Below, in pieces: positions 16,478 to 25,434 of a stretch of DNA of 37,565 bases (position 1 is the stretch's first letter; the number at the start of each line of letters is the position of its first letter). Origin of the DNA: Chitinophagaceae bacterium (GTDB lineage Bacteria; Bacteroidota; Bacteroidia; Chitinophagales; Chitinophagaceae). The DNA lies in the NCBI GenBank assembly GCA_947455215.1, contig CANGNA010000039.1, forward strand, positions 1-37,565, read 5' to 3'. The notes under the pieces are model-generated. The model was given only the letters and a program-made list of their open reading frames with translations, was not told the DNA's origin and did no database searches. A program made the translations under genes and the position numbers.

Positions 16478-19408
16478 ATGAAGAACCTTAAAATAGCATC
16501 GCTACTGCTGGCGGTGGCTGCGTTCAATAGTGTGTCTGCTAAGGTAGAGCACGAATGGAAAGACGGTAAGAGCGGCGGGTATAAGTATCGTTATGTAACT
16601 AACGACCCCATGCAGACCCGGTTCTATACACTTAGGAATGGCATGACGGTCATCCTCAGCCCTACGAAGAAGGAACCACGCATGCAGGTATATATTGCTA
16701 CCAAGGCCGGTAGTAAGACCGACCCGGCCGATCATACCGGCCTGGCACATTACCTGGAGCACATGATGTTCAAGGGCACAGACCGCTATGGATCGCTCGA
16801 CTACAGTAAGGAAAAACCTCTGCTGGAAAAGATAGATGCTCTGTACGAAGAGTATAACCACACTACAGATGAAGCCAAGCGTAAAGAGATCTATCACCGG
16901 ATAGACTCCACATCGGGCGTGGCAGCTAAGTTTGCCATTGCCAACGAGTACGACAAGCTGATGTCGTCTATGGGCGCCAAGGGTACCAATGCGTTTACAT
17001 CGTTCGAACAAACTGTGTACACAGAAGATATACCGGCCAACTCTGTAGACAAGTTTTTGAAAGTGCAGTATGAGCGTTTCCGCAGTCCGGTGTTCCGCAT
17101 CTTCCATACAGAGTTGGAAGCTGTATATGAAGAAAAGAACCGCTCCCTGGATAACGACGGCCGCAAGGTATCGGAACTGTTGTTGAGCAACCTGTTCAAG
17201 AATCACAACTACGGCAAGCAGACAACAATTGGCACTATAGAACACCTGAAGAACCCATCGCTGCTCGAGATACGCAAGTACTACAATACATGGTATGTGC
17301 CTAACAATATGGGTATCATCATATCTGGCGACTTTGAGCCCGATGAAATGATAGCCAAGGTAGATGAATATTTTTCGCAGCTTAGCTCTAAGAAGATCAC
17401 CCCATACACCTTCAGCCCCGAAGCACCTTTAACTGCACCTGTAGTAAAAGAGGTGAACGGACCTGATGCTGAGTTTGTGGCTATTGGCTACCGTATGCCG
17501 GGCATACACAGTAAAGATGCTATACTGGCCGATATTACCGGCCAGGTGCTCACCAACGGCCGTGCCGGCCTGTTCGACCTGAACCTGGTGAAGAAGCAAA
17601 AGCTGCTGCGCGCCAGTGCCAGTGCTGATATACTGATAGACTATGGCTACATGTACCTGCAGGGCAATCCTACCAGCGGCCAGAGCCTGGACGAAGTAAA
17701 GAGCCTGATGCTTGCTGAAATAGAGAACCTGAAGAAGGGCAACTTTGACGACAACTTGCTTACTGCTATCATCAACAACAATAAGAAAGGCATGATGCAG
17801 CAGAACGACAACTACAACTCCCGCGCACGTGCGCTGATGAATGCCTTTACATCAGAGGAGGACTGGAAAGATGACGTGGACTACATAGAACGCCTGAGCG
17901 CCATCAGCAAGAAAGATGTGATGGACTTTGCCAACAAGTACTTTGGCAATAACTACGTAGCTGTATACAAGCGTAAGGGAGAAGACAAGAACGTGCTGAA
18001 AGTGAGCAAGCCACCTATCACACCGGTAGAGACCAACGCAGGCAAACAATCGGCCTTTGTAAAGGAAGTGAACAATATGCAGGTAAAACCAATAGCACCA
18101 GCCTGGGTAGATTACAACAAAGACCTGAGCAAGGGCAACGTAGGGCCTGCAGAAGTACTGTATGTGAACAACCCGGACAATGGCCTCTTCCGCATGACAT
18201 ACCGTTTCCGCATGGGCAACTGGAGCGACAAGCGCCTGGCCATTGCTGCCAACTACCTGCAGTTCCTGGGCACGGACAGTAAAACAGCCGAGGAGTTCTC
18301 TAAAGCGTTTTACACACTTGCCTGCAGCTTCAACATGAACAGCTCCGGCGATTATACTAACATTACTATTGAAGGCTTGCAGGAAAACTTTGATAAGGCT
18401 GTTGCCTTGTTCGACGATCTGATGACACACTGTGTGCCCGACGAGCAGGCGCTCACCGCCCTGAAGGCGCGCCTGAACAAGAGCCGTGCCGATGCCAAGA
18501 ACAACAAAGCGCAGATAATGGCCGGCCTTACCAGCTATGCCCGCTACGGCGCCAGCAACCCATTCAACAACGTGCTGACCAATGATGAGTTGAAAAGCCT
18601 GACCAGTAAAGAACTTACTGATATGCTGCATGATATGTTCAACCACAGCCACCGCATATTGTACTATGGCCCGGCGTCTATGTCGGTACTCACCTCATCG
18701 CTGCAAGGTGCGCACAAACTGCCAGGGATGTTCAAAGCCGACCCTGCACCTAAGGAGTTCGCCTTTACCACGCAAACTAAAAACGAAGTGCTGTTTGCTA
18801 ATTACGACATGGTGCAAAGCGAGATACGCTGGGTAAGAAATGTACCCGGTTACGATGCCGATAAGCAACCGGTGATAGATATGTTCAACAATTACTTTGG
18901 CAGTGGTATGGGCGCACTGGTATTCCAAACCATACGCGAGAGCAAGGCCCTGGCCTATTCTACCAATGCATTTTATGCCGCGCCTGACAAAAAGGACGAC
19001 CAGTATATGGTTACCGCCTACGTAGGCTGCCAGGCCGATAAATTCAATGAAGCCGTAAAAGCAATGAATGAACTGCTTAACGATCTGCCTTCAGTAGAGA
19101 ACAATGTACTGGCTGCACGTGCATCGCTGAAGAAAGGCATAGAAACAGAGCGCATCACGCAGGATGGCATTATCTACAACTACATCAACGCCGAACGCAA
19201 GGGCCTGCACGAAGACATACGCAAGCGTGTATACGACAATGCCGACAAACTGTCCTACAACGACCTGAAGGCTTTCCATGCCGCTAATATGGCCAACAAG
19301 CCTTACACTTACTGCCTGGTAGCGTCGGAGACCAAACTGAATGCTGACGATATTAAGAAAGTGGGTGAGGTGAAGAAGCTGACCATGGAAGAGATATTTG
19401 GTTACTAA
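16478..19408 (+). CDS. M16-family zinc metallopeptidase (pitrilysin-like), exported
   Basis: A 976-residue two-part peptidase. Residues 1-21 form a signal peptide (MKNLKIASLLLAVAAFNSVSA), so it acts in the periplasm or outer envelope. The inverted zinc motif HYLEH lies at 91-95, and the distal glutamate is in ELEAVYEEKNR about 130 residues later. A second M16 half follows from ~residue 540 without an HxxEH motif, as expected for the non-catalytic half in one-chain family members. The ATG at 16478 is chosen over a TTG at 16442 because the signal peptide begins there and the TTG abuts the ahcY terminator. Substrates are probably peptides; the specific role is unknown. Confidence 0.92.
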   Translation: MKNLKIASLLLAVAAFNSVSAKVEHEWKDGKSGGYKYRYVTNDPMQTRFYTLRNGMTVILSPTKKEPRMQVYIATKAGSKTDPADHTGLAHYLEHMMFKGTDRYGSLDYSKEKPLLEKIDALYEEYNHTTDEAKRKEIYHRIDSTSGVAAKFAIANEYDKLMSSMGAKGTNAFTSFEQTVYTEDIPANSVDKFLKVQYERFRSPVFRIFHTELEAVYEEKNRSLDNDGRKVSELLLSNLFKNHNYGKQTTIGTIEHLKNPSLLEIRKYYNTWYVPNNMGIIISGDFEPDEMIAKVDEYFSQLSSKKITPYTFSPEAPLTAPVVKEVNGPDAEFVAIGYRMPGIHSKDAILADITGQVLTNGRAGLFDLNLVKKQKLLRASASADILIDYGYMYLQGNPTSGQSLDEVKSLMLAEIENLKKGNFDDNLLTAIINNNKKGMMQQNDNYNSRARALMNAFTSEEDWKDDVDYIERLSAISKKDVMDFANKYFGNNYVAVYKRKGEDKNVLKVSKPPITPVETNAGKQSAFVKEVNNMQVKPIAPAWVDYNKDLSKGNVGPAEVLYVNNPDNGLFRMTYRFRMGNWSDKRLAIAANYLQFLGTDSKTAEEFSKAFYTLACSFNMNSSGDYTNITIEGLQENFDKAVALFDDLMTHCVPDEQALTALKARLNKSRADAKNNKAQIMAGLTSYARYGASNPFNNVLTNDELKSLTSKELTDMLHDMFNHSHRILYYGPASMSVLTSSLQGAHKLPGMFKADPAPKEFAFTTQTKNEVLFANYDMVQSEIRWVRNVPGYDADKQPVIDMFNNYFGSGMGALVFQTIRESKALAYSTNAFYAAPDKKDDQYMVTAYVGCQADKFNEAVKAMNELLNDLPSVENNVLAARASLKKGIETERITQDGIIYNYINAERKGLHEDIRKRVYDNADKLSYNDLKAFHAANMANKPYTYCLVASETKLNADDIKKVGEVKKLTMEEIFGY

Positions 19409-19427
19409 TGCTGATATTTCAAACACT

Positions 19428-19458
19428 AAGGGCGGCTAAAGAAAATTTAGCCGCCCTT
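19428..19458. terminator. Strong hairpin terminator after the M16 peptidase gene
   Basis: AAGGGCGGCTAAA (19428-19440) pairs perfectly with TTTAGCCGCCCTT (19446-19458) around a 5-base A-rich loop, followed by TCTATTTG. It lies 19 bases past the peptidase stop and 27 bases before the convergent endonuclease stop, so it may work in both directions. Confidence 0.85.
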
Positions 19459-19485
19459 TCTATTTGTAATTTTCAACCTGTATTC

Positions 19486-20589
19486 TTATTCCACAACAAC
19501 CTTACGGCTCTCTATACTGTTATGGCCCTGCATCCTTATTACATAGATGCCTCTTGCCCATGTAGCAGTATTAACTGCCAGCGTTTTAGTTGTCGGCATA
19601 TCACTGTTGGTATATAGTTGCTGTCCGGCCATGTTCAATATGGTCACCTTTGTCACTTCATCATTGGCTACATTATTCCAGTTAATGAGCATGATATTGT
19701 TCATTGGGTTGTTGAACGCCACAACAGTATTCAGTGGGTTGTTGGCATCGGGTATGCCCACCCAGGTGCAGGAAGTACCCCAGATGCAGTCTGCAAACTC
19801 CGGGTGATCTATGAACGGGTTGCGGTTGTGCTGCAATGCATACACCGCATTATTCCGGTTGAGCTCCTTCTGGCTTACAGGGTCGTTATGGTGCCACTCC
19901 AGCAACATGTTTACAGCCCATGGTTTGAAGGTGAGGCCATATGCTATTTCCCAGGTCACAAAGCTGGCACTATCTGCGCCCCAGTAGCAGGTGGCCACAT
20001 AAAAATAGTTGCGCGCAAGGTCGCCCTTAAAAGAATCGAGCGGCTCATAGCAGTTGCCTGTTGGTGCACCGGTATATATGTTGTTACCTATTTTACTTCC
20101 GTTTGTAAATGTTTGGCTGGCAGAACCCACTTTGCCATAAGGCAGGTCGCCACGTTGATTGTTCACAAAATAATCTGTTGGATAAACGATGAACAGATCA
20201 TTCTGCATAGGCGTATCACTGTTGAACTTACTTTGTGGCCAGGTATGCTCCCTGTTGTAGCAACTACCTTCAGCACTAGGACTAACGCTACCACACTGGT
20301 TACCGCCCGATGATGTTGGCCCGATGACGTACAGATAAGCAGGAGTACCACCCGGTATATCAGAATAAATATCCCACAGTTTACCATCAGCCCTTACATC
20401 TGTGGTACTATACGCATTCCACAAGCCTGGCGTATAGCTGAGCATAGTATGCGGCCTGACAATGTTACGTAATGCCACGCGCAGTGGCTGGCCACTCAAC
20501 CCAACAGCACTGTTGTAATAGCCTGCTGGTATCTGCGCAAAAATTGTTGCGGGCAACAGAATAAGCAGAGACAGGATTAGTTTCTTCAT
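19486..20589 (-). CDS. Secreted endonuclease I family nuclease with type A T9SS sorting domain
   Basis: A 367-residue secreted nuclease. Residues 1-18 are a signal peptide (MKKLILSLLILLPATIFA). Residues ~20-270 match the endonuclease I / EndA family (PF04231 type): YNREHTWPQSKF with the catalytic His, then NDLFIVYPTDYFVNNQRGDLP and LLEWHHNDPVSQKELNRNNAV. The last ~75 residues (NNIMLINWNN ... VTILNMAGQQLY ... ARGIYVIRM ... RKVVVE) are a type A T9SS sorting domain, which carries the enzyme across the outer membrane. It probably degrades extracellular DNA or RNA for nutrients or biofilm control. The length fits the nuclease plus tail. A promoter box lies just upstream. Confidence 0.92.
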   Translation of the reverse strand: MKKLILSLLILLPATIFAQIPAGYYNSAVGLSGQPLRVALRNIVRPHTMLSYTPGLWNAYSTTDVRADGKLWDIYSDIPGGTPAYLYVIGPTSSGGNQCGSVSPSAEGSCYNREHTWPQSKFNSDTPMQNDLFIVYPTDYFVNNQRGDLPYGKVGSASQTFTNGSKIGNNIYTGAPTGNCYEPLDSFKGDLARNYFYVATCYWGADSASFVTWEIAYGLTFKPWAVNMLLEWHHNDPVSQKELNRNNAVYALQHNRNPFIDHPEFADCIWGTSCTWVGIPDANNPLNTVVAFNNPMNNIMLINWNNVANDEVTKVTILNMAGQQLYTNSDMPTTKTLAVNTATWARGIYVIRMQGHNSIESRKVVVE

Positions 20590-20603
20590 CTTAATATTTT
20601 TCT

Positions 20604-20611
20604 CAAAAGTA
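20604..20611 (-). promoter_or_regulatory. Bacteroidota -7 box TACTTTTG for the endonuclease gene
   Basis: On the minus strand TACTTTTG matches TAnnTTTG and lies 14 bases before the ATG at 20589. No upstream TTG at the expected distance was found. Confidence 0.45.
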
Positions 20612-20734
20612 AGCTATATGTACGTTCACCCCTTGTTTTGCTGTTATATGAATATTACTTAAAACAAAAAATCATTGATTTTCAATTGTTTACAAAAATG
20701 TGCTTTTATATGTCTCTGCTAACCCCTTTTTATA

Positions 20735-20763
20735 TTGGTATAGAGCAAGTATAAGTAACTTTG
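20735..20763 (+). promoter_or_regulatory. Bacteroidota promoter (TTG -33, TAACTTTG -7) for the first serine hydrolase
   Basis: TTG at 20735-20737 and TAACTTTG at 20756-20763 are 18 bases apart, within the range known for this promoter type. Transcription would start near 20770, giving a leader of about 50 bases. The rest of the 230-base gap from 20590 is AT-rich and shows no gene. Confidence 0.6.
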
Positions 20764-20819
20764 ATACATACAGTTATAATATAGTGAATAGCCCCTTGTA
20801 ACCACCTGAAAGCCTTTTT

Positions 20820-21848
20820 ATGAGTTTGTTTAAGAAGAAGATCCCTATTGTTTATACAATAGTATTGGGCGCTATATGTAGTATAGCCAGTTTTATATTT
20901 GTTCGCATATGTTCTGCACCAGCGGTGAGTGCGGTAGAAAATGCCTCTAAAGTAAGTACGGCCAATTGTAACTATACTGTTGACAGGCTAAACGGCTATA
21001 AGTATGTAAAACCATTATTGGATCAGGCACCGGAATGTGAATCTCAACGCCTGTCGGGCCTTAAGCAAGAGATAGTCGATTATATAAATGCGCAACAGCA
21101 AAGTGGTGTCATTTCCTCAGCGTCTGTATATATCAAGGAGTTCTCCAGCGATGACTGGGTATACATTAACCCGGAAAATAAATATACCCCGGGCTCCCTT
21201 CTTAAAGTACCAGTGATGATGTGTGTGTTGAAAATGGCAGAGACCAACCCGTCGTTCCTGGAGAAAAAGCTCATCTACGACCCAAAGGTTGTAAAACCAA
21301 TGACACAAACTTATAACAGCCCAGGTATAACACCAGGCAAAAGTTATTCCGTAAAAGAACTATTGGCATCTATGATCGCCAATTCAGATAATGCAGCTGC
21401 AATGATGCTCTCCGCAAACATTGACATTAATATATTCAGGAAAATGTTTGTTGACTTGAAACTTCCGGTGCCAGATATTACCGATAGTAAAAAGTTTCTT
21501 GAATATACTATTAGCGCCCATGATTTTTCTGCTTTTCTCGCTGATCTCTATAATGGCTCTTATCTCACAATTACAGCTTCTGAATATGCGACCTCTTTAT
21601 TAGCGCAAAGTACATTCAGGGACGGGCTCGCAAGAGATCTGCCACCAGGTGTAAAGCTGGCGCATAAGTTTGGCGAGGCAGGCATGAGCGACGGCCATCA
21701 GCTGCACGAGAGCGGCATTATATATATTGGCAGTACTGCTTACCTGCTAACGGTAATGACGAAGGGAAACGATATAAAAAAGCAGGCTGATGTACTTGCT
21801 AACGTTTCCCGTTTAGTATACGATAAACTACACGGTGAGGCACTGTAA
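20820..21848 (+). CDS. Membrane-anchored serine hydrolase with class A beta-lactamase fold (copy 1)
   Basis: A 342-residue protein with one N-terminal membrane segment (~residues 9-32) and a periplasmic penicillin-recognising domain of the beta-lactamase2 type. The nucleophile motif is S126-L-L-K129 (TPGSLLKVP), the second motif is S189-D-N191 (ANSDNAA), and the third is HKFGEAG with K283-F-G in place of KTG. I cannot find the ExxLN omega-loop glutamate that deacylates in true class A enzymes, so efficient beta-lactam hydrolysis is doubtful; a peptidase or other acyl-enzyme activity is possible. Cys50 and Cys73 are conserved in the neighbour and may form a disulfide. It is followed 100 bases on by a tandem paralogue. 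Confidence 0.85.
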   Translation: MSLFKKKIPIVYTIVLGAICSIASFIFVRICSAPAVSAVENASKVSTANCNYTVDRLNGYKYVKPLLDQAPECESQRLSGLKQEIVDYINAQQQSGVISSASVYIKEFSSDDWVYINPENKYTPGSLLKVPVMMCVLKMAETNPSFLEKKLIYDPKVVKPMTQTYNSPGITPGKSYSVKELLASMIANSDNAAAMMLSANIDINIFRKMFVDLKLPVPDITDSKKFLEYTISAHDFSAFLADLYNGSYLTITASEYATSLLAQSTFRDGLARDLPPGVKLAHKFGEAGMSDGHQLHESGIIYIGSTAYLLTVMTKGNDIKKQADVLANVSRLVYDKLHGEAL

Positions 21849-21947
21849 CCAGTACCGATCCTAGTGTTCGGCAATGCCTGCCACTATCTCCGCCAGAAAA
21901 CACGCCTACTATTACTCTTTTACGCTAACGCAAAAAACAACATTGCC

Positions 21948-22967
21948 TTGCTGACCAAAAAAGTTTCTCTTGTCGCATCTGTAACATTTTGCATTATTGC
22001 AAGCGGGGCCACATTCTGGCTATCCAGGATATACTCTGCATCTCACGCAAAAGCCTCTGAAAGTGCCGTCGCTACAAGTGCTGCCAAGGACTGCAACTAT
22101 ACTGCTGCCCGCCTGAAAGGATACCAATACATCAAACCTTTACTGGACGAAACTCCCGAGTGCGAAGCACAGAGCCTGGCACCATTGAAGCAGGAGATAC
22201 TCAACTACATAGACAACCAGAAACAGGGAGGGATGATCACCAGCGCATCGGTGTACATAAAAGAATTTGCTTCCGGCGACTGGACATATATCAATCCCGG
22301 CGAAACCTATCTTCCCGGTTCTCTTTTCAAACTACCTATAATGCTTACCATCCTTCGCATGGCTGAAGGAAATCCCGCATTACTGAATAAGAAAATAACT
22401 TTTGACCAGAAGCATGTTGTCAATGTACCGCAAACCTATGCCACCAAAACCATTGAGCCAGGGAAATCATACACCGTGAAAGAATTGCTGACCTATATGA
22501 TCGCTTATTCCGATAATAATGCCACGCAACTGCTCAACGGCTGCATGGATCCGCAGGTATTGGTAAAAGTATTTTCTGATGTGGGTCTTACACCTCCTAA
22601 ATCCGATGCGGCCAGTTACCTCACCTATACCATCAGCCCGCGCGACTATTCTGTATTCATGGCCGCGTTATATAATGCATCTTACCTCACAATTACAGAG
22701 TCCGAATATGCCACGTCGTTGCTCGCACAGTGCAATTTCAAGGCCGGGCTGGTCAGCGGGCTTCCGGCAAACGTCAGGATCGCGCACAAATTTGGCGAAG
22801 CCGGCAATCAGCAGCAACATGAGCTGCATGAAACGGGCATAGTATACATAAACAATAATGCTTACCTGATCACTGTAATGACCAGGGGCACAGACCTTAA
22901 AAATCTGTCGGCCACCATTGGCAACATTTCTAAGATCACCTATAACAAATTGAGCACTCATAGCTAA
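21948..22967 (+). CDS. Membrane-anchored serine hydrolase with class A beta-lactamase fold (copy 2, non-ATG start)
   Basis: A paralogue of the preceding gene, with an N-terminal membrane segment, two conserved cysteines (DCNYTAARLKG and TPECEAQ), SxxK in PGSLFKLPI, SDN in AYSDNNATQ, and HKFGEAG in place of KTG. As in copy 1, no ExxLN glutamate is visible. There is no ATG before the catalytic domain. A TTG at 21948 gives MLTKKVSLVASV, which aligns with copy 1's MSLFKKKIPIVY and yields 339 residues against 342; a GTG at 21864 would add 28 residues with no counterpart. I prefer 21948, but the GTG is possible. The gene arose by tandem duplication and is clearly diverged. Confidence 0.8.
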   Translation: MLTKKVSLVASVTFCIIASGATFWLSRIYSASHAKASESAVATSAAKDCNYTAARLKGYQYIKPLLDETPECEAQSLAPLKQEILNYIDNQKQGGMITSASVYIKEFASGDWTYINPGETYLPGSLFKLPIMLTILRMAEGNPALLNKKITFDQKHVVNVPQTYATKTIEPGKSYTVKELLTYMIAYSDNNATQLLNGCMDPQVLVKVFSDVGLTPPKSDAASYLTYTISPRDYSVFMAALYNASYLTITESEYATSLLAQCNFKAGLVSGLPANVRIAHKFGEAGNQQQHELHETGIVYINNNAYLITVMTRGTDLKNLSATIGNISKITYNKLSTHS

Positions 22968-23007
22968 GCCTGCGCTCAGTACTTCGCAAAAACCACCGGC
23001 AATTGTT

Positions 23008-23015
23008 TATATTTG
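23008..23015 (+). promoter_or_regulatory. Bacteroidota -7 box TATATTTG immediately before folD
   Basis: TATATTTG matches TAnnTTTG and ends 4 bases before the folD ATG at 23020, so transcription would start at or beside the start codon. No well-placed TTG is seen upstream. Confidence 0.5.
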
Positions 23016-23019
23016 TGGT

Positions 23020-23907
23020 ATGCAAATACTTGACGGCAACCTCGTATCCGCTCACATAAAAGAGCAAATAAAACAAGACGTTATAGACTGGCAGGCAACC
23101 GGCGGCAAAAAACCACATCTTGCTGCTATTCTTGTAGGCAATAATCCCGCCAGCGAGGCCTACGTAGGCCATAAGGTAAAGAGTTGTGCCGAACTGGGTT
23201 TTGCATCTACCCTGCTCCGTTTCGAACCGTCTATTACGGAAGAAGAACTGATCAATGAAGTAAAAAAACTGAATGATAACGAAGATGTGGATGGCATACT
23301 GGTGCAGTTGCCCCTACCCGACCATATCTCTGGTGATGTCATCATCAATACCATAGACCCGGCTAAGGATGTGGACGGATTTCACCCTATATCACAAGGC
23401 AAAATGATGCTGGGGCAGCCTACATTTTTGCCGGCTACGCCTTACGGTATCATGCTGATGCTGGAGCACTATAATATAGATGTGGCAGGCAAGCACTGCG
23501 TGGTAATAGGCCGTAGCAATATTGTAGGTACACCAATGACCATATTACTGAGCCGCAACACCAACCCCGGCAATGCAACAGTAACGCTCACCCACTCGCG
23601 CACAAAAAACCTGGCAGAGATAACACGCACTGCCGATGTGATCGTAGCCGCAATAGGCAAGCCTTTCTTTGTAACGGCAGATATGGTAAAGCCTGGTGCC
23701 ATTATCATAGACGTTGGCATCAACCGCATAGCCGACGCTACCAAGAAAAGCGGCAGCCGCCTGGTGGGCGATGTAGACTATGCAAACGTAGCGCCGGTGG
23801 CCAGCTATATAACACCGGTACCTGGTGGTGTAGGCCCGATGACCATATGCGGACTGATGAAGAACACACTGCTCGCCGCTAAACAAAAAGCGAAGGAGAC
23901 CGTTTAA
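23020..23907 (+). CDS. folD: Bifunctional methylenetetrahydrofolate dehydrogenase / methenyltetrahydrofolate cyclohydrolase
   Basis: A 295-residue cytoplasmic enzyme that interconverts 5,10-methylene- and 10-formyl-tetrahydrofolate, supplying one-carbon units. Hallmarks are EAYVGHKVKSC with the catalytic Tyr/Lys, DGILVQLPLPDH, DVDGFHPISQGKMML, the NADP-binding GRSNIVGTPMTILL and TPVPGGVGPMTICGL near the end. Length and motifs are normal. It is followed within 10 bases by queE and later by purN, which uses the 10-formyl-tetrahydrofolate that FolD makes. Confidence 0.97.
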   Translation: MQILDGNLVSAHIKEQIKQDVIDWQATGGKKPHLAAILVGNNPASEAYVGHKVKSCAELGFASTLLRFEPSITEEELINEVKKLNDNEDVDGILVQLPLPDHISGDVIINTIDPAKDVDGFHPISQGKMMLGQPTFLPATPYGIMLMLEHYNIDVAGKHCVVIGRSNIVGTPMTILLSRNTNPGNATVTLTHSRTKNLAEITRTADVIVAAIGKPFFVTADMVKPGAIIIDVGINRIADATKKSGSRLVGDVDYANVAPVASYITPVPGGVGPMTICGLMKNTLLAAKQKAKETV

Positions 23908-23917
23908 GAAGCACATT

Positions 23918-24538
23918 TTGAGTAATACAGATATATATACAGTACAGTACCCTGTAATGGAGCACTTTTACACCTTACAGGGCGAGGGCCTGCATACCGG
24001 CAAAGCTGCCTATTTCATCCGCCTGGGCGGGTGCGATGTAGGCTGCGTGTGGTGCGATGTAAAAGAAAGCTGGGACGCTGATGCCCACCCGAAACTTACT
24101 GTACAACAGATAGTAGACTTTGCATCGGCCCACCCCGGCCGTATAGCGGTGATAACCGGCGGCGAGCCTGCCATGCACGATCTTGTACCGCTGACAACAG
24201 CCCTGCATGCGGCAGGCATAGCCACACACATAGAAACCTCAGGCTCATCAGCGCTCTCCGGCGACCTGGATTGGGTAACGTTATCACCCAAAAAATTCAA
24301 GGCACCGATACAACAGGCATTAGATAAGGCCAGCGAACTGAAGGTGGTGGTATTCAACAAAAGCGACTTTAAGTGGGCAGAAGAACACGCGGCCAAAGTG
24401 CCCAAAGGCTGCCTGCTGTACCTGCAACCCGAATGGAGCAAGCGTGATGCCATGACACCCCTGATAACGGAATATATACAACAGCATCCGCAATGGCAGC
24501 TATCTTTGCAAACTCATAAATACATAAACATACCATAA
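23918..24538 (+). CDS. queE: 7-carboxy-7-deazaguanine synthase QueE (radical SAM)
   Basis: A 206-residue radical-SAM enzyme in the queuosine pathway that makes 7-carboxy-7-deazaguanine from 6-carboxytetrahydropterin. Visible are MEHFYTLQGEGLHTGKAAYF, the iron-sulfur motif CDVGCVWC (Cx3Cx2C), VITGGEPAMHDL, IETSGSS and the C-terminal QLSLQTHKYINIP. Translation is taken from TTG at 23918 (MSNTDIYTVQYPV before MEHFY), 10 bases after folD; an ATG at 23957 is the alternative and would keep all motifs. No other queuosine gene is in the window. Confidence 0.9.
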   Translation: MSNTDIYTVQYPVMEHFYTLQGEGLHTGKAAYFIRLGGCDVGCVWCDVKESWDADAHPKLTVQQIVDFASAHPGRIAVITGGEPAMHDLVPLTTALHAAGIATHIETSGSSALSGDLDWVTLSPKKFKAPIQQALDKASELKVVVFNKSDFKWAEEHAAKVPKGCLLYLQPEWSKRDAMTPLITEYIQQHPQWQLSLQTHKYINIP

Positions 24539-24542
24539 GCTA

Positions 24543-25409
24543 ATGACCTGGTTACAATCAATAGTTATAGCTATTGTGGAAGGCGTAACGGAATTTCTTC
24601 CCATATCGTCTACTGCGCATATCAAATTTACCAAGGCCCTGATGGGTATGGACCCGCACGAGCCGTTCAGCAACATGTACGATATCGTTATCCAGTTTGC
24701 TGCTATCATGGCCGTGCTGGTGCTTTACTGGAAAAAGTTCCTCAACTTCAAGGGTATCGCATTCTATGTAAAACTGATCATAGCTGTGGCACCGGCCCTG
24801 GTATTTGGCGCACTGCTTAAGAAACATATAGATAAAGTATTGGGCGATGTTACTATAATAGCCTGTGTCACCCTGCTGGGTGGTATTCTTTTGCTTTTTA
24901 TAGACAACTTCTTTAAAAGGTCTACCACGCACAATGATGAAGATATAACCAATGGACAGGCATTGAAGATCGGCCTCTTCCAGATACTGTCTATCCTGTT
25001 TCCGGGACTTAGCCGTAGTGCATCTACCATCGTTGGCGGCATGGCAGCCAGACTGGATAAAAAGACAGCTGCAGAGTTCTCTTTCTTCCTGGCAGTACCT
25101 ACCATGGCCGCCGCTACTGCAAAAGATATTTTAGATACCTACAAAGAAACGCCTCAGGTGTTCCACGATACATCCAACATGTCTATCCTATTGGTGGGCT
25201 GTTTGATCTCTTTCGTGGTATCTGTGCTGGCTATCCGTTCGTTCATTACCTATGTACAGAAGCACAGTTTCCGCGCATTTGGCGTTTACCGCATTATTGC
25301 CGGCATAGCCATTTTGGGGCTGATATTTGCCGGCGTAATAAAGAAAGAACCTAAAACAGAAACAACCGCAAAAACGCTATCTGCATCAAAAGCAGTAGCC
25401 CGGGCGTAA
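24543..25409 (+). CDS. uppP: Undecaprenyl-diphosphatase UppP (BacA family)
   Basis: A 288-residue inner-membrane enzyme that dephosphorylates undecaprenyl pyrophosphate to recycle the lipid carrier for peptidoglycan and O-antigen; it is also linked to bacitracin tolerance. The two active-site motifs are EGVTEFLPISSTAH (usual form EGxTEFLPVSSTGH) and FPGLSRSASTIVGG (usual PGxSRSGxT); both carry Ala where Gly is common, while the charged and serine residues remain. Six to eight hydrophobic segments are present. The C-terminus has a short charged tail. It starts 4 bases after queE and is likely translated with it. Confidence 0.92.
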   Translation: MTWLQSIVIAIVEGVTEFLPISSTAHIKFTKALMGMDPHEPFSNMYDIVIQFAAIMAVLVLYWKKFLNFKGIAFYVKLIIAVAPALVFGALLKKHIDKVLGDVTIIACVTLLGGILLLFIDNFFKRSTTHNDEDITNGQALKIGLFQILSILFPGLSRSASTIVGGMAARLDKKTAAEFSFFLAVPTMAAATAKDILDTYKETPQVFHDTSNMSILLVGCLISFVVSVLAIRSFITYVQKHSFRAFGVYRIIAGIAILGLIFAGVIKKEPKTETTAKTLSASKAVARA

Positions 25410-25434
25410 TACACAGGTACACTTTCAGGTTTTC

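Noticed and set aside
19486-20589. Possible phage or plasmid origin of the nuclease gene
   Set aside because: It has a signal peptide and T9SS tail and no mobile genes nearby; it is a normal secreted chromosomal enzyme.
20820-22967. Antibiotic-resistance beta-lactamases
   Set aside because: The fold is right, but the deacylating glutamate motif was not found and KTG is replaced by KFG; a resistance call is not supported.
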